From positions 1 through 32,726 of the forward strand of contig JAPOQV010000262.1 in the NCBI GenBank assembly GCA_026710565.1: 32,726 bases of DNA, written 5' to 3'. The translations under genes and the position numbers were made by a program. Origin of the DNA: Spirochaetaceae bacterium (GTDB taxonomy: Bacteria; Spirochaetota; Spirochaetia; SZUA-6; Bin103). Positions within the stretch are counted from its first letter, which is position 1. The number at the start of each line of letters is the position of its first letter. Positions 1 through 8,023 of the stretch are shown here, one piece after another. The notes beneath the pieces were generated by a model. That model did not search any database, was not told the origin of the DNA, and saw only the letters and a list, made by a program, of their open reading frames with translations.

Positions 1-276
1 CAGCACGAGCGCATTGTCGTCACCCGTCATGGTCGCCCGTCGCTCGTGCTCATGAGCCCGGACGAACTGGATTCGCTCGAAGAGACGCTGGACATCCTCG
101 GAGACGAGGAACTCATGGCGACATTGCGGTTGTCTCAGCAAGAAGCTGCTGCGGGCAAGCTGATTTCGCTGGACGACATCATCTCGGCCGAGTTTTCGGC
201 GCTGAGATCGGAGCAGACCGGCGAACTTGTTGCACCCCTTCGCGATGCTGTCGGTCGTGAAGACGCGACTGACTGA
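1..276 (+). CDS. Phd/YefM-type antitoxin, 5' end cut by the window
   Basis: The reading frame is open from base 1 and ends at the TGA at 274-276, so the N-terminus lies outside the window. The visible part reads IVVTRHGRPSLVLMSPDEL, then LEETLDIL and KLISLDDI. This is the pattern of Phd/YefM/StbD antitoxins: a beta strand that contributes to DNA binding and dimerisation, followed by a helical toxin-neutralising tail. Such antitoxins bind and block a RelE/ParE/Doc-type toxin and autorepress their operon. No RelE-like toxin follows. The next gene overlaps this one by 32 nt in another frame and encodes an unrelated-looking conserved protein. The C-terminal tail (about 20 residues after SALRSE) is not typical of the family and may reflect a frameshift or fusion at the 3' end. 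Family assignment is fairly sure; the partner is unknown. Confidence 0.7.
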   Translation, partial: QHERIVVTRHGRPSLVLMSPDELDSLEETLDILGDEELMATLRLSQQEAAAGKLISLDDIISAEFSALRSEQTGELVAPLRDAVGREDATD

Positions 277-607
277 ACTCATCGAAATTGCGCCGTGGCG
301 TGAGGCAGTGACCTACCGGGACACGTGGCCGCACGAGTACGTCCTGATCAAGGAGCACGGGCAGCACGAGTTGCTCGCCGCGTTCTGTGCCCGCATCGCG
401 GACGGCGAGGGCGTCGACGGCCGCTTCTTCAGCAAGTCCTCCACGTATCTGTTCCTTGGCGACCACAAATGTTGGACCTACACGTCCTGTGCCCGGATAG
501 ATCTGGACGCCACGGAGGACGACTTCGTCCTCAACCGCGCCCGGCTGTACCGGGACCGCCGGGACTTCGAGGTGCGACCCGGCGATCGGGGTACGAGAGA
601 TGGTTGA
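245..607 (+). CDS. Conserved small protein of unknown function
   Basis: This predicts about 120 residues. The first part, IAPWREAVTYRDTWPHEYV, is followed by a GDHKCWTYT stretch and a C-terminal DDFVLNRARLYRDRRDF segment. From memory this resembles a small conserved hypothetical family found near restriction and defence genes. I know no function and assign none. It is rich in Trp, Tyr and charged residues, with no signal peptide or membrane segment. The start is uncertain: the ATG at 245 lies inside the antitoxin gene, a GTG at 257 is equally possible, and the frame is open back to a TTG at 227. No clear ribosome-binding site precedes any of them, so translational coupling to the antitoxin is plausible. 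It might be a non-canonical partner of that antitoxin or an independent gene that replaced the toxin. Confidence 0.6.
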   Translation: MLSVVKTRLTELIEIAPWREAVTYRDTWPHEYVLIKEHGQHELLAAFCARIADGEGVDGRFFSKSSTYLFLGDHKCWTYTSCARIDLDATEDDFVLNRARLYRDRRDFEVRPGDRGTRDG

Positions 608-662
608 AGCAACACGCGACTATTCTGAATGGAGGTGCGCGGCCGACACCCCTATGGAATAA
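600..662 (+). other. Short open frame at the edge of the AT-rich island
   Basis: An ATG at 600 overlaps the end of the preceding gene (stop at 605-607) and opens a 20-codon frame starting MVEATRDYSEW, which ends at the TAA at 660-662. Base composition becomes AT-richer at this point. It may be the severed head of a gene interrupted when the neighbouring ApeA-like gene arrived, or simply a chance frame. The rest of the 608-721 gap holds only the ribosome-binding site of the next gene. Confidence 0.25.
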
Positions 663-721
663 TGGCCGCTGCGATTACGATCGATGACGCCCAAGGTTAG
701 TCGTTTGCCTGGGAGGATTGC

Positions 722-2197
722 ATGAGCCCGCATCAAGACTCAATGCCGCGACCGGGAATGTTCGAGATAGCTCGGGGTCAGCAGAACAACGGTATGTTGA
801 GGTTGTCGGAAGGCGACATTCTGTTGTACCTATGGGGCGATGCCCCCGTTGAAATTTCCCCGGGAGATACTATTGTCGGAGTGCTGGACGACCTCACGAA
901 GGTTTCTCTTATCCACTGCATAGTTATTGCCCAACGCCACGTCGGCAAACAAGATACCGTGCGATACAGGTACCATGTGAAGCCACGATGTGTCATCCTA
1001 GGCAGTCAGCAGTTCACGCATGACGATCGAATGGTCGAAAATTTGTCGTTTTCCCTACACGACACCGCGCTATTCAACGACCATGAAGCCTTGGGCACTT
1101 CGTATTTCAATAGTGCCGATTTGATACAGAGAATAGCTCGATCAGATGACCAAGTGAAAGACGTATCTGTGGGGGATATGAATTGGATACGTTACTACAC
1201 TGGAAAGAGGTATATCTTTCACTCTGACACTATATTGGGCAAAATAACGGCCGCGCACGTTTCGCGCGCGAGTACCGGTATTTCTGTCGAACTCGCACCG
1301 GCAACTGGTGTATTCGTTGGCATAAGACCCGATGAGCCTATGACGATAGTTGAAGCGTTGCGGCGGATGGAGAGAGTCCTGCAGTTCTTCGATGTAATTA
1401 TGGGTAGGTCCCAAGGTGTCGCCGAGATCAAAGTCTACTCGGGACGGGATCCACATGCCACATCGTCTGATGTTCGTGTCTCTATGTGGCCCGCACATAG
1501 GCGATCTCGAAGAGAAGAAGCAAGTCCATTAGACGCTCTCATTGATCCGGCGCGAGAGCCAGACACGTTCGGAAGTGTCTTGTCCAAGTGGTTGACAAGA
1601 GACGTGAAGTGGAGTGGAGCACGATCTAGATTGACTCGAGCTTGGAGTCGTAGTAGCTACGATTATGACCGCATCGTCGCAGCAGCAAATGTTTTTGATC
1701 TCTTGCCTAGCGATGAGTATCCAAGCTCCGAGCCCATTTCTGCAAATCTCCAGCAGGCTCTGGAGAACGCGAAGGGAGCATTCTCGCGACTCCCGGTAAG
1801 CGAAGCCCGGAACAGTGTGCTTGGTTCGTTGGGCCGAGTTGGAAGTTTGAATCTAAAGAAGAAGGTTCGGCATAGATTGAAGCGCATTACCGACACGATC
1901 GAGCTTCCTGGGATAGACGTGGTGCTTGACGAGGCAGTCAACTACAGGAATTACTATGTCCATGGCACGCCGCCGCGCGTTGGTAGCAGTAAGATATCGG
2001 GCTTTCTCAAGTTCTTAACTGATACATTGGAGTTCGCGTTCGTGGCCTCCGATCTTGTCGATGCGGGGTGGGACTTGAGGAGTTGGTGTGCTAAGAGGCG
2101 GCCTAGAGGCCATCCATTGCATGACTATCTCGTTGACTATCGGCGCAATTCTGGTAGACTCATGGCGGAACTAAATCGGGTAACGGCAGGACTTTGA
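722..2197 (+). CDS. apeA: ApeA-like HEPN anti-phage protein
   Basis: The 491-residue protein has an N-terminal beta-rich half (about 10-280) resembling the ApeA N-terminal domain; ITVGVLDD-like strands and TKVSLIHC at about 55-70 are typical. The C-terminal helical half (about 300-470) carries the HEPN ribonuclease signature R-x4-H as R409-N410-Y-Y-V-H414. HEPN proteins of this type are abortive-infection RNases; ApeA is reported as a single-gene anti-phage system. The start is firm: GGGAGG at 711-716 lies 5 nt before the ATG. The gene is much AT-richer than its surroundings (28/60 G+C at 1021-1080 against 45/60 at 2701-2760, counted by eye) and uses many A/T-ending codons, a sign of recent transfer. 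No second defence gene is adjacent. The ApeA subfamily call is from remembered patterns; the HEPN motif is seen directly. Confidence 0.75.
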   Translation: MSPHQDSMPRPGMFEIARGQQNNGMLRLSEGDILLYLWGDAPVEISPGDTIVGVLDDLTKVSLIHCIVIAQRHVGKQDTVRYRYHVKPRCVILGSQQFTHDDRMVENLSFSLHDTALFNDHEALGTSYFNSADLIQRIARSDDQVKDVSVGDMNWIRYYTGKRYIFHSDTILGKITAAHVSRASTGISVELAPATGVFVGIRPDEPMTIVEALRRMERVLQFFDVIMGRSQGVAEIKVYSGRDPHATSSDVRVSMWPAHRRSRREEASPLDALIDPAREPDTFGSVLSKWLTRDVKWSGARSRLTRAWSRSSYDYDRIVAAANVFDLLPSDEYPSSEPISANLQQALENAKGAFSRLPVSEARNSVLGSLGRVGSLNLKKKVRHRLKRITDTIELPGIDVVLDEAVNYRNYYVHGTPPRVGSSKISGFLKFLTDTLEFAFVASDLVDAGWDLRSWCAKRRPRGHPLHDYLVDYRRNSGRLMAELNRVTAGL

Positions 2198-2413
2198 ATG
2201 TCTTTGAGTCTTGCGAGCGACGGATTGTGTTCTCCCCATCAGTGCAAGGTTCGGGGTGATCGACTGAGCGGCGTGATGTGATCGAGGTTTTCGGTGGTGG
2301 ACGGGTGGGCAAGGCTTGCAGTCTGAAGATAAAGTTCAAACACGGACGCGATGCGCAGACAAGACCAGCGGACGAGAGTCGATGTGGGTCGCGAGGGGAG
2401 AGGAGTGGAGAGC

Positions 2414-3853
2414 GTGCGGAGCACGGACGGGCAGGTAGTGGATGCGCGCGTGTACCTGCTGCCGGTGACGACGCGTGTGCCGCTGAAGTTCGGCGCCGAA
2501 GCGTTGACTTCCGTGACCTGCGTGCGCGCGTCGCTGGAGGTCCAGGACGCCGTCGGCCGCCAGGCGATGGGGTGGGGCGAGACGCCGCTGAGCGTGCAGT
2601 GGGCGTGGCCGGGCGAGTTGGCCTACCAGGAGCGGCACGACCTGATGCGCGATCTCTGCCTGCTGATCGCGGCCGACTGGAGCGATGCCGGGTTCTCCGG
2701 GCATCCGCTGGAGGTGGGACACGCGTTCCTGGCGGAGCGGCTGCCGGCCCTGGTGGAGCGGGTCAACCGAGGCCGGGAGCCGGGGGCGCGCATGCCGCGG
2801 CTCGCCGCACTGGTGTGCGCGTCGGCGTTCGACTTGGCCCTGCACGACGCGTTCGGCGTGCTGCACGGCGTGCCGGCGTACGCGACCTACAACCGGAAGT
2901 ACCTGAACCACGACCTGAGCCGCTACCTGACGCCCGCGGCCGGCAGCGGCGTGTCGTTCGCGGGCACGTACCCCGAGGACTTCCTGCGGCCGCGCCACGA
3001 CGAGCTGCCGGCGTGGCACCTGGTCGGGGGGCTCGATCCGGTCGAGCCGGCCGAGCTGGACGGGAGCGAGCCGGAAGACGGATACCCGGTGCTGCTGCGC
3101 GACTGGGTGCGGCGCGACGGGCTCACCTGCCTGAAGGTCAAGCTCCGCGGCACGGACGAGGCGTGGGACTACGGCCGGCTGGTGCAGGTGGGCTCGCTGG
3201 CCGTCGAGGAGGGGGTGGCGTGGCTGTCGGCCGACTTCAACTGCACGGTCACCGACCCTGCCTACGTGACCGGCATCCTCGACCGGCTGCTGCGCGAGCA
3301 GCCGCGGATCTACGGCGTGCTCCTGTACGTGGAGCAGCCCTTCCCGTACGACCTGGAACGCGACCGGCTGGACGTGCGCAGCGTGGCGGCGCGCAAGCCG
3401 CTGTTCATGGACGAGAGCGCCCACGACTGGGAGATGGTCCGCCTGGGCCGCGAGCTCGGCTGGTCGGGTGTGGCGCTGAAGACCTGCAAGACCCAGACCG
3501 GCGCGCTGCTCAGCCTCTGCTGGGCGCACGCCCACGGCATGACCCTGATGGTGCAGGACCTGACCAACCCGATGCTGGCGCAGATCCCGCACGTGCTGCT
3601 GGCGGCGCACGCGCCGACCATCATGGGCGTGGAGTCGAACGCCATGCAGTTCTACCCCGACGCCTCCGCACCCGAAGCCGCCGTTCATCCGGGGCTGTAC
3701 CGCCGGGTAGGGGGCCGGCTGGATCTGTCCACGGTGTCCGGTCCCGGCTTCGGCTATCGGCTCGACGAGATAGATCGCCGCCTGCCCGAGCCGGAGCCGG
3801 TCGTCGCGGCCAGCGGTGACGGACCACCTATGAGTTCTCGATACCCTCTTTAG
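2414..3853 (+). CDS. Enolase-superfamily enzyme (muconate-lactonizing/epimerase-like)
   Basis: The fold is an N-terminal capping domain followed by a modified TIM barrel. Counting from the GTG at 2414, the catalytic and metal residues appear in order: K241-x-K243 (LKVKLRG), D274 (SADFN), E307 (YVEQP), D333 (MDES) and K356 (ALKTCK). A Lys on the sixth strand, not His, places it in the muconate-lactonizing/dipeptide-epimerase/o-succinylbenzoate-synthase type, which abstracts a proton alpha to a carboxylate and stabilises the enolate with Mg2+. Substrate is unknown; at about 479 residues it is longer than typical family members, with an insertion around 170-230. I chose GTG 2414 because GGGGAGAGGAG ends 8 nt upstream; the frame is open to an ATG at 2351, but that extension is Arg-rich and unlike the family. 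The gene converges on fic with a 9-nt gap. The 2198-2413 spacer holds no other supported feature. Confidence 0.8.
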   Translation: MRSTDGQVVDARVYLLPVTTRVPLKFGAEALTSVTCVRASLEVQDAVGRQAMGWGETPLSVQWAWPGELAYQERHDLMRDLCLLIAADWSDAGFSGHPLEVGHAFLAERLPALVERVNRGREPGARMPRLAALVCASAFDLALHDAFGVLHGVPAYATYNRKYLNHDLSRYLTPAAGSGVSFAGTYPEDFLRPRHDELPAWHLVGGLDPVEPAELDGSEPEDGYPVLLRDWVRRDGLTCLKVKLRGTDEAWDYGRLVQVGSLAVEEGVAWLSADFNCTVTDPAYVTGILDRLLREQPRIYGVLLYVEQPFPYDLERDRLDVRSVAARKPLFMDESAHDWEMVRLGRELGWSGVALKTCKTQTGALLSLCWAHAHGMTLMVQDLTNPMLAQIPHVLLAAHAPTIMGVESNAMQFYPDASAPEAAVHPGLYRRVGGRLDLSTVSGPGFGYRLDEIDRRLPEPEPVVAASGDGPPMSSRYPL

Positions 3854-3862
3854 TACCCTTAC

Positions 3863-4924
3863 TCAGGCGTTGCTACCCTCTTTCGGCACCAAGCGCCAGC
3901 GAGCGCCGGGGCCACGACCGTTGCACGTGACCTCGCCCGACCTCCGCAGATCGGCCAGAAGGCGACGAATCCACTCGCGTCCGACGCCCGGACAGGCGCG
4001 CTCCAGGTCCTGCAGGCGGAAGTCTCCCGGCTGTGCGCGAATCGCGGCCAGGACCAGCTCCGCCTTTGCGCCACGCGGGGCCTGAACCTGTCCAACGCGT
4101 TCTTCCAGTTCGCGATAGCCGCGACGAACGATCGTAAGCGTGAAGTCAAGCCATGGCGTCAGTTCGTGCCGGCCCTCGTGCCAGTCTTGGGAACTGCGAT
4201 GCAGGCATTCGTAGTAACGCTCCCGGACCTCCTCGACCAAGCGTTCGAGGCTCAGGTAGCGGCCGACCCGGTAGTCGTGCTGGTAGAGCGCCAAGAGGGT
4301 GAGCAGGCGTGACACGCGCCCGTTGCCGTCCCGGAATGGGTGGATGCAGAGAAAGTCCAGCACGAGTGCGGCGATGGCGACCAGCGGTGGGATGTGGTCC
4401 TGGTCGAGCGCGTGCCGATAGCGGTGGCAGAGTTCCTTCACCGCGGCCGGCGTCTCCTTGGCTGTCACGCAACGGGACCGCACCACCGGGGCACGTCCGG
4501 GTTGCATCTCGACGATGTCGTTGTCGATTCGCTTGAACTGCCCGGCGTCGCCACTGGCGGACTGGCAAAGGGCATGCAGGCGAAGCAGGGTGTCCGGAGT
4601 GATGGGAAGGTCGGCGTAGCCGGAGTGGATCTCATCCAGCGCACGGCGATAGCCCTGGACCTCCTGTTCGGAACGATCGCGCGGATTCGATCGGCCCAGG
4701 ACCAGCGCGTGCAGGCGCTCGCGACCGACCGTCACGCCTTCGATGCGATTGGAGGACTCGGCGCTCTGAATGACGGCAGCGTCACGGAGGGCCTTGAGGA
4801 CCTGCGGCGACTGGCGGGAGAACAGATCCTGCCCTCCCTTCGACTCCGCGATGTCGTTGAGCAGCCACGCGGTGCTCATGGGCAACTGGTGATCGCGTAG
4901 TCGGTTGCCGCGAAACGAATTCAT
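3863..4924 (-). CDS. Fic-domain AMP-transferase with self-inhibitory motif
   Basis: Fic enzymes transfer AMP from ATP to hydroxyl side chains of target proteins. The 353-residue protein carries the full active-site loop HPFRDGNGR at 195-203 (catalytic H195, phosphate-binding D199-G-N, R203). It also has an N-terminal inhibitory helix motif S58-N-R-I-E62-G (S/T-xxx-E-G/N), making it a class II Fic whose activity is held off by Glu62. Residues 25-110 form the usual helical N-domain, and 285-350 look like a winged-helix DNA-binding tail, common in this group. Length is normal and nothing is broken. It stands alone on the minus strand between an enolase-family gene and a decayed toxin-antitoxin locus; no separate antitoxin is needed because inhibition is internal. 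Target is unknown. The start at 4924 has no strong ribosome-binding site; an ATG 15 codons further in is a possible alternative. Confidence 0.9.
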   Translation of the reverse strand: MNSFRGNRLRDHQLPMSTAWLLNDIAESKGGQDLFSRQSPQVLKALRDAAVIQSAESSNRIEGVTVGRERLHALVLGRSNPRDRSEQEVQGYRRALDEIHSGYADLPITPDTLLRLHALCQSASGDAGQFKRIDNDIVEMQPGRAPVVRSRCVTAKETPAAVKELCHRYRHALDQDHIPPLVAIAALVLDFLCIHPFRDGNGRVSRLLTLLALYQHDYRVGRYLSLERLVEEVRERYYECLHRSSQDWHEGRHELTPWLDFTLTIVRRGYRELEERVGQVQAPRGAKAELVLAAIRAQPGDFRLQDLERACPGVGREWIRRLLADLRRSGEVTCNGRGPGARWRLVPKEGSNA

Positions 4925-5060
4925 CGATCAGCGATGCGTCCGTCCGGTCGCGCGACTCTGTCCATACCGTGCTCCGCTCGGCGCGTGATGAGCTCGTTCC
5001 CACCGTACCACGGGTTCAGGGACGCCACTGCAGATACCGGCAACCCGGCTGGGGAGGTTA

Positions 5061-5078
5061 TATCCAAGTGGATACACT
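5061..5078 (+). promoter_or_regulatory. Palindromic operator and -10 of a leaderless promoter
   Basis: TATCCA (5061-5066) and TGGATA (5069-5074) form a perfect 6-bp inverted repeat with a 2-nt centre, the usual layout of an Xre autorepressor site. The right arm overlaps TACACT (5073-5078), a -10-like hexamer that ends 6 nt before the ATG of the Xre gene. There is no Shine-Dalgarno sequence. The mRNA would start at or very near the start codon. Confidence 0.55.
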
Positions 5079-5084
5079 GATGAG

Positions 5085-5500
5085 ATGAACGTGGTTGCCC
5101 GTCTGCGGCGAAGCACCGGTCTGACGCAGGCCGGGTTGGCCGAGTTGGCCGGCACATCGCAACCAACGATTGCAGCGTATGAGGCGGGAACCAAGCGTCC
5201 GAGTCTGAGCACGCTCCAACGCTTGGCCTCTGCCGCCGGTCTCGACGTCCATGTCGCGCTCGTTCCGCACCTGACGCGGGAAGACCTCACATGCGTGCTC
5301 TTCACCCATGCGCTTCCGAGCTTCTCGACGAGTGGGAACGCCTGTTGCAAGGCTCCCCGGATGCGCTCGTGGACGCGCTGGTCAACCCTGGTCTGCACTT
5401 TCGCGACCTTCGTCACGTTACTCCGTTCGCCGGCGTACTGAGTGCATCGGAGCGCGCTGCCGTGTATCGGGAGTTCCGCCGCGACGAGACGCAGCGATGA
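5085..5500 (+). pseudogene. Xre-family regulator, frameshifted
   Basis: The first 65 codons encode a clear Xre helix-turn-helix: LRRSTGLTQAGLAELAG, then TSQPTIAAYEAG and a KRPSLSTLQRLASAAGL helix. After VPHLTRED (near 5285) this frame loses sense and runs on to 5441. The sequence expected next, ASELLDEWERLLQ to FAGVLSASERAAVYREF, lies in the +2 frame and ends at 5500. A single small indel around 5280-5300 therefore splits an about 138-codon gene. Such Xre proteins serve as antitoxins or regulators paired with nucleotidyltransferases. The stop (5498-5500) overlaps the next ATG (5497) as ATGA, so the two were once translationally coupled. An alternative is that the truncated DNA-binding domain still works; a sequencing error is also possible, but the two downstream genes are broken as well. 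Confidence 0.7.
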
Positions 5501-5661
5501 ACCGCGCGCAGTTCGAGCATGCGATCAGGGCGGCCGCCGCCGGTGAGCATGAGGTCGCCACGGAGCGGACTGACGATCGTCGCTGGCGGAGGATGACGAC
5601 CTGCTCAGCGTCTTGGCCTTGCGCTCGGACGTCGTGGATGTGTCACAATCGGCGACACTGA
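5497..5661 (+). pseudogene. Remnant of a gene coupled to the Xre regulator
   Basis: An ATG at 5497 opens a frame beginning MNRAQFEHAIRAAAA. From memory this is the usual N-terminus of the nucleotidyltransferase-like proteins encoded after this kind of Xre gene. The expected continuation (an IGSQ-type nucleotidyltransferase motif) is missing: the frame turns into low-quality Arg/Ser/Trp-rich sequence and stops at 5661, after 54 codons, where a protein of roughly 190 residues would be expected. An internal deletion is likely. The link to nucleotidyltransferase toxins is inference from the head and the neighbourhood only. Confidence 0.45.
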
Positions 5662-5680
5662 TCCACGCGCGGAGAGTGCG

Positions 5681-6011
5681 ATGTCGCTGGAGCAAGCAGA
5701 GAAGCACGCATTGGAGTTGCTCGCCGATGGCCCGAGGGAGCGTTTGGCACAGCCCTCTGGCGGGTGTCCCTGTTTGGCTCCAAGGCACGAGGCGACGACC
5801 ACCCTTCGTCGGACATCGACGTTATCGTCGTCTTGCGAGAACCGGTTGCCGAGAACGCCAAGCCACGGTCTCGGCAGCGGTGTACGACATACTGGAGACG
5901 CGCGGCATCTACGTTTCAACGGTCGTGGTTTCGGACCGGGAGTATGAGCCTCCTACCGGACAGTTGCGTTGGCTCGTGTCGTTTGTCCAGGAAGAGGGAG
6001 TGACGCTCTGA
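5681..6011 (+). pseudogene. MNT-type nucleotidyltransferase, broken by two frameshifts
   Basis: Three consecutive pieces in three frames add up to one small nucleotidyltransferase. The head MSLEQAEKHALELL starts at ATG 5681 after GGAG. The catalytic core VSLFGSKARGDDHPSSDIDV (from 5764) carries the GS-x-ARG-x6-SDID motif whose two Asp residues bind metal. The tail VYDILETRGIYVSTVVVS and LRWLVSFVQEEGVTL ends at the TGA at 6009-6011. Frame changes fall near 5735-5760 and 5850-5870. Intact relatives are MNT antitoxins/transferases that AMPylate or otherwise modify a HEPN partner. No HEPN partner gene follows. With the two preceding broken genes this makes a dead defence or toxin-antitoxin locus. 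Confidence 0.75.
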
Positions 6012-6080
6012 TCGTCGTCGGCGTGAGGCAGCCGCCGATTGACCCGGGAGCGGCTGAAGCCTCCCTCGTTGGCCCGGGTG

Positions 6081-6086
6081 TAATGT
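6081..6086 (+). promoter_or_regulatory. -10-like element of a leaderless gene
   Basis: TAATGT ends 7 nt before ATG 6094. No ribosome-binding site lies between. This spacing favours ATG 6094 over the upstream GTG at 6085, which would sit inside the promoter. Confidence 0.45.
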
Positions 6087-6093
6087 GACAACG

Positions 6094-6882
6094 ATGGCTG
6101 ACGTCGCGTTCTCGGTATTCACCAAGCACTGGAGATCGGTGCCGCTTGGCCGCCTCGGCGATCTGGTCCGGAGCATGGGTTTCGAGGGGGTCGAGTTGCC
6201 GGTGCGTCCAGGGTTTCAGGTGGAGCCCGAGCGCGCGCACCGCGCCCTGCCGGCGGCGGCCCGGCAGCTTGCGGACGCGGGCGTGACGATCCGCAGCGTT
6301 GCGGCGACTGTCGACGAGGCGATGATCATGGCGTGCGCCGACACGGGAGTCCCGGTGATACGCATCATGGCGCCGATCCGGACGGACGAGAGCTATGCCG
6401 CTGCCGAGCAGCGGTACCGGCGCGAGTTCGACGCGCTGCTGCCGGTGCTGGACCGCGCGGGGGTGACCCTCGGCGTGCAGAACCACGCCGGCCGGCAGGT
6501 GGCGAACGCGATCGGCCTGCGCAGCCTGATCGGTCGTTACGATCCGCGGCTCGTGGCGGCGATCTGGGACGCCCGGCACGAGGCGGTGGCGGGGACCGAG
6601 CCGGAACTGGCGATCGACGTCATCTGGCCGCACCTGTGCGTGGTGAACCTCAAGAACGCGGTCTGGCTGCAGACCGCCGAAACGGGCGCCGCGAGCGCCG
6701 AGTGGTCGCCGTACTGGACGGCCGGACGCCTGGGGCTCAGCCCGTGGCCACGCGTGGCGACCGAGCTGCGGCGGCGGGGCTACGCCGGCACGGTGTGCCT
6801 GGCCGCCGAGTACAGCGGCGCGGTAGCCGTCGAGCGGCAGGCCGCCGAGGACCTGGCCTTCGCACGTACGCTCCTCGCGTAG
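6094..6882 (+). CDS. Sugar-phosphate isomerase/epimerase-like TIM-barrel protein
   Basis: The 262-residue protein has the pattern of the xylose-isomerase-like TIM barrel (AP endonuclease 2 family): an N-terminal strand AFSVFTKHW, then GDLVRSMGFEGVELPV, a middle GVTLGVQNHAG strand, WDARHEAV, and the C-terminal strand TVCLAAEYSG. In the family the Glu, His and Asp residues at the strand ends bind a divalent metal and catalyse isomerisation or epimerisation of sugars or inositols. Candidate ligands are E in GVELPV, H in QNHAG, D/H in WDARHE and E in AAEYSG. Substrate is unknown. It is followed after 58 nt by a Gfo/Idh/MocA oxidoreductase on the same strand, a common pairing in inositol and keto-sugar catabolism. 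The start is set by the leaderless -10 at 6081. It could also be a hydroxypyruvate-isomerase-like enzyme. Confidence 0.8.
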   Translation: MADVAFSVFTKHWRSVPLGRLGDLVRSMGFEGVELPVRPGFQVEPERAHRALPAAARQLADAGVTIRSVAATVDEAMIMACADTGVPVIRIMAPIRTDESYAAAEQRYRREFDALLPVLDRAGVTLGVQNHAGRQVANAIGLRSLIGRYDPRLVAAIWDARHEAVAGTEPELAIDVIWPHLCVVNLKNAVWLQTAETGAASAEWSPYWTAGRLGLSPWPRVATELRRRGYAGTVCLAAEYSGAVAVERQAAEDLAFARTLLA

Positions 6883-6940
6883 CCGCGGCGCGCGTTGACG
6901 CTGCGTGCCGCCGTGCCCATGCTCGGTCGCGGGGGTTGAC

Positions 6941-8014
6941 ATGAGCCAGAGCGACAGCACGGTACTGCGCGTGGCGGTGGCCGGCTGCCACCGCCAGGTC
7001 ACGCGGCGGCCCGGGTCCCACAACTGGGCGACGGCGTTTGCGCAGGTGCCGGAGACACGTATGGTGGCGGTGTACGATCGGGGAGCCGAGACGCGCGCCG
7101 AGTTCCGGTCCGCCTGGGACGCGACGTGGGGGGACATCGCTGCTTACGACGACTACGAGCGGATGCTCCAGGAGGTGCGTCCCGACATCGTCTGCATCGC
7201 CACCCGGCAGACCCATCACGCCACCCAGATCGCGCAGGCCGCGACCGCCGGCGTGCGTGGGGTCCTGTGCGACAAGCCGTTCGTCACCACGCTCGCCGAG
7301 GCGGACGCCGCCCTGGAGGCGTGCCGGCAGTCCGGCGTCGCCATCGCCTGCGGCACCGAGATGCGCTGGGACGCGGCCTACGGGCTGCTGGCGCAGCGGC
7401 TGCGCGACGGACTGGTCGGCGAGGTGCAGGCCATCGTCGGCTACGGCGCGCCCCACCTGATCTTCCACGGCTGCCACTGGTACGACACCGCACTGCTGCT
7501 GGCCGGCGACCCGGAACCGCTGTGGGTGAGCGGCCGGGTGGACGCCGTGGCGGCCGACGAGCCCGACGAGGGGCGCCGCCTCGACCCGCCCGGCCGTGCG
7601 TGCGTCGGGCTGGACAACGGGGTCCTGCTGACGCTGCTGCCGGAGGGCGCTGGCCGCGGTTTCTCGGTGATCGGAAGCGGCGGCCGCCTGGAGATCGTCA
7701 ACGACGCACACCAGGTGTACCTGTGGGAGGCCACGTCCGGCGGACGCGGGGCGGACCGTCTGGCCGCTGCACCGACGGCGCTGGAGCTGCCGCAGCCCGA
7801 CGCGGCGTGGCCGCGCGGCGCCACTCTGGTGCGCGATCTCGCCCGGGCCGTGCGCGCCGGGGGCGCCACGCAGGGCGACGTGCCACACATCGGACGCGCC
7901 ACCGAGATCGGCTTCGCCATCTACGAATCGCATGCCGCCGGCGGAGCGGCCGTCAGCCTGCCGGTGACCCACCGCACGCGGCGCATCGATCCTCGTCCTT
8001 GGGGCAACGACTGA
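6941..8014 (+). CDS. Gfo/Idh/MocA-family oxidoreductase
   Basis: This is an NAD(P)-dependent sugar or inositol dehydrogenase family member of 357 residues. The N-terminal Rossmann domain begins LRVAVAGC; the dinucleotide loop is irregular (AGCHRQVTRRPGSHNW), lacking the standard GxGxxG. The family lysine motif is present as D111-K112-P113 (usual E-K-P). The C-terminal domain contains G-C-H179-W-Y-D182, matching the H-xx-D pair that with the Lys acts in hydride transfer. A long hydrophilic insertion lies around 195-215. The ATG at 6941 fits the family N-terminus; an open frame back to 6905 adds an unlikely Pro/Cys-rich piece. It probably acts with the TIM-barrel protein upstream. It converges on the DinB gene with 9 nt between stops. 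The atypical nucleotide-binding loop means the cofactor should not be assumed. Confidence 0.8.
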   Translation: MSQSDSTVLRVAVAGCHRQVTRRPGSHNWATAFAQVPETRMVAVYDRGAETRAEFRSAWDATWGDIAAYDDYERMLQEVRPDIVCIATRQTHHATQIAQAATAGVRGVLCDKPFVTTLAEADAALEACRQSGVAIACGTEMRWDAAYGLLAQRLRDGLVGEVQAIVGYGAPHLIFHGCHWYDTALLLAGDPEPLWVSGRVDAVAADEPDEGRRLDPPGRACVGLDNGVLLTLLPEGAGRGFSVIGSGGRLEIVNDAHQVYLWEATSGGRGADRLAAAPTALELPQPDAAWPRGATLVRDLARAVRAGGATQGDVPHIGRATEIGFAIYESHAAGGAAVSLPVTHRTRRIDPRPWGND

Positions 8015-8023
8015 GCGGCTCGC

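Noticed and set aside
2336..3688. Minus-strand 450-codon frame opposite the first enolase-family gene
   Set aside because: Composition is typical of an antisense shadow; the plus strand carries all catalytic residues.
3842..3883. Three TACCCT repeats at the convergent ends of the enolase-family and fic genes
   Set aside because: Spacing is irregular, the copies lie partly inside coding sequence, and no hairpin or array is formed.
5640..5658. GTGTC/GACAC inverted repeat before the MNT remnant
   Set aside because: Arms of only 5 bp with a 9-nt spacer are likely by chance.
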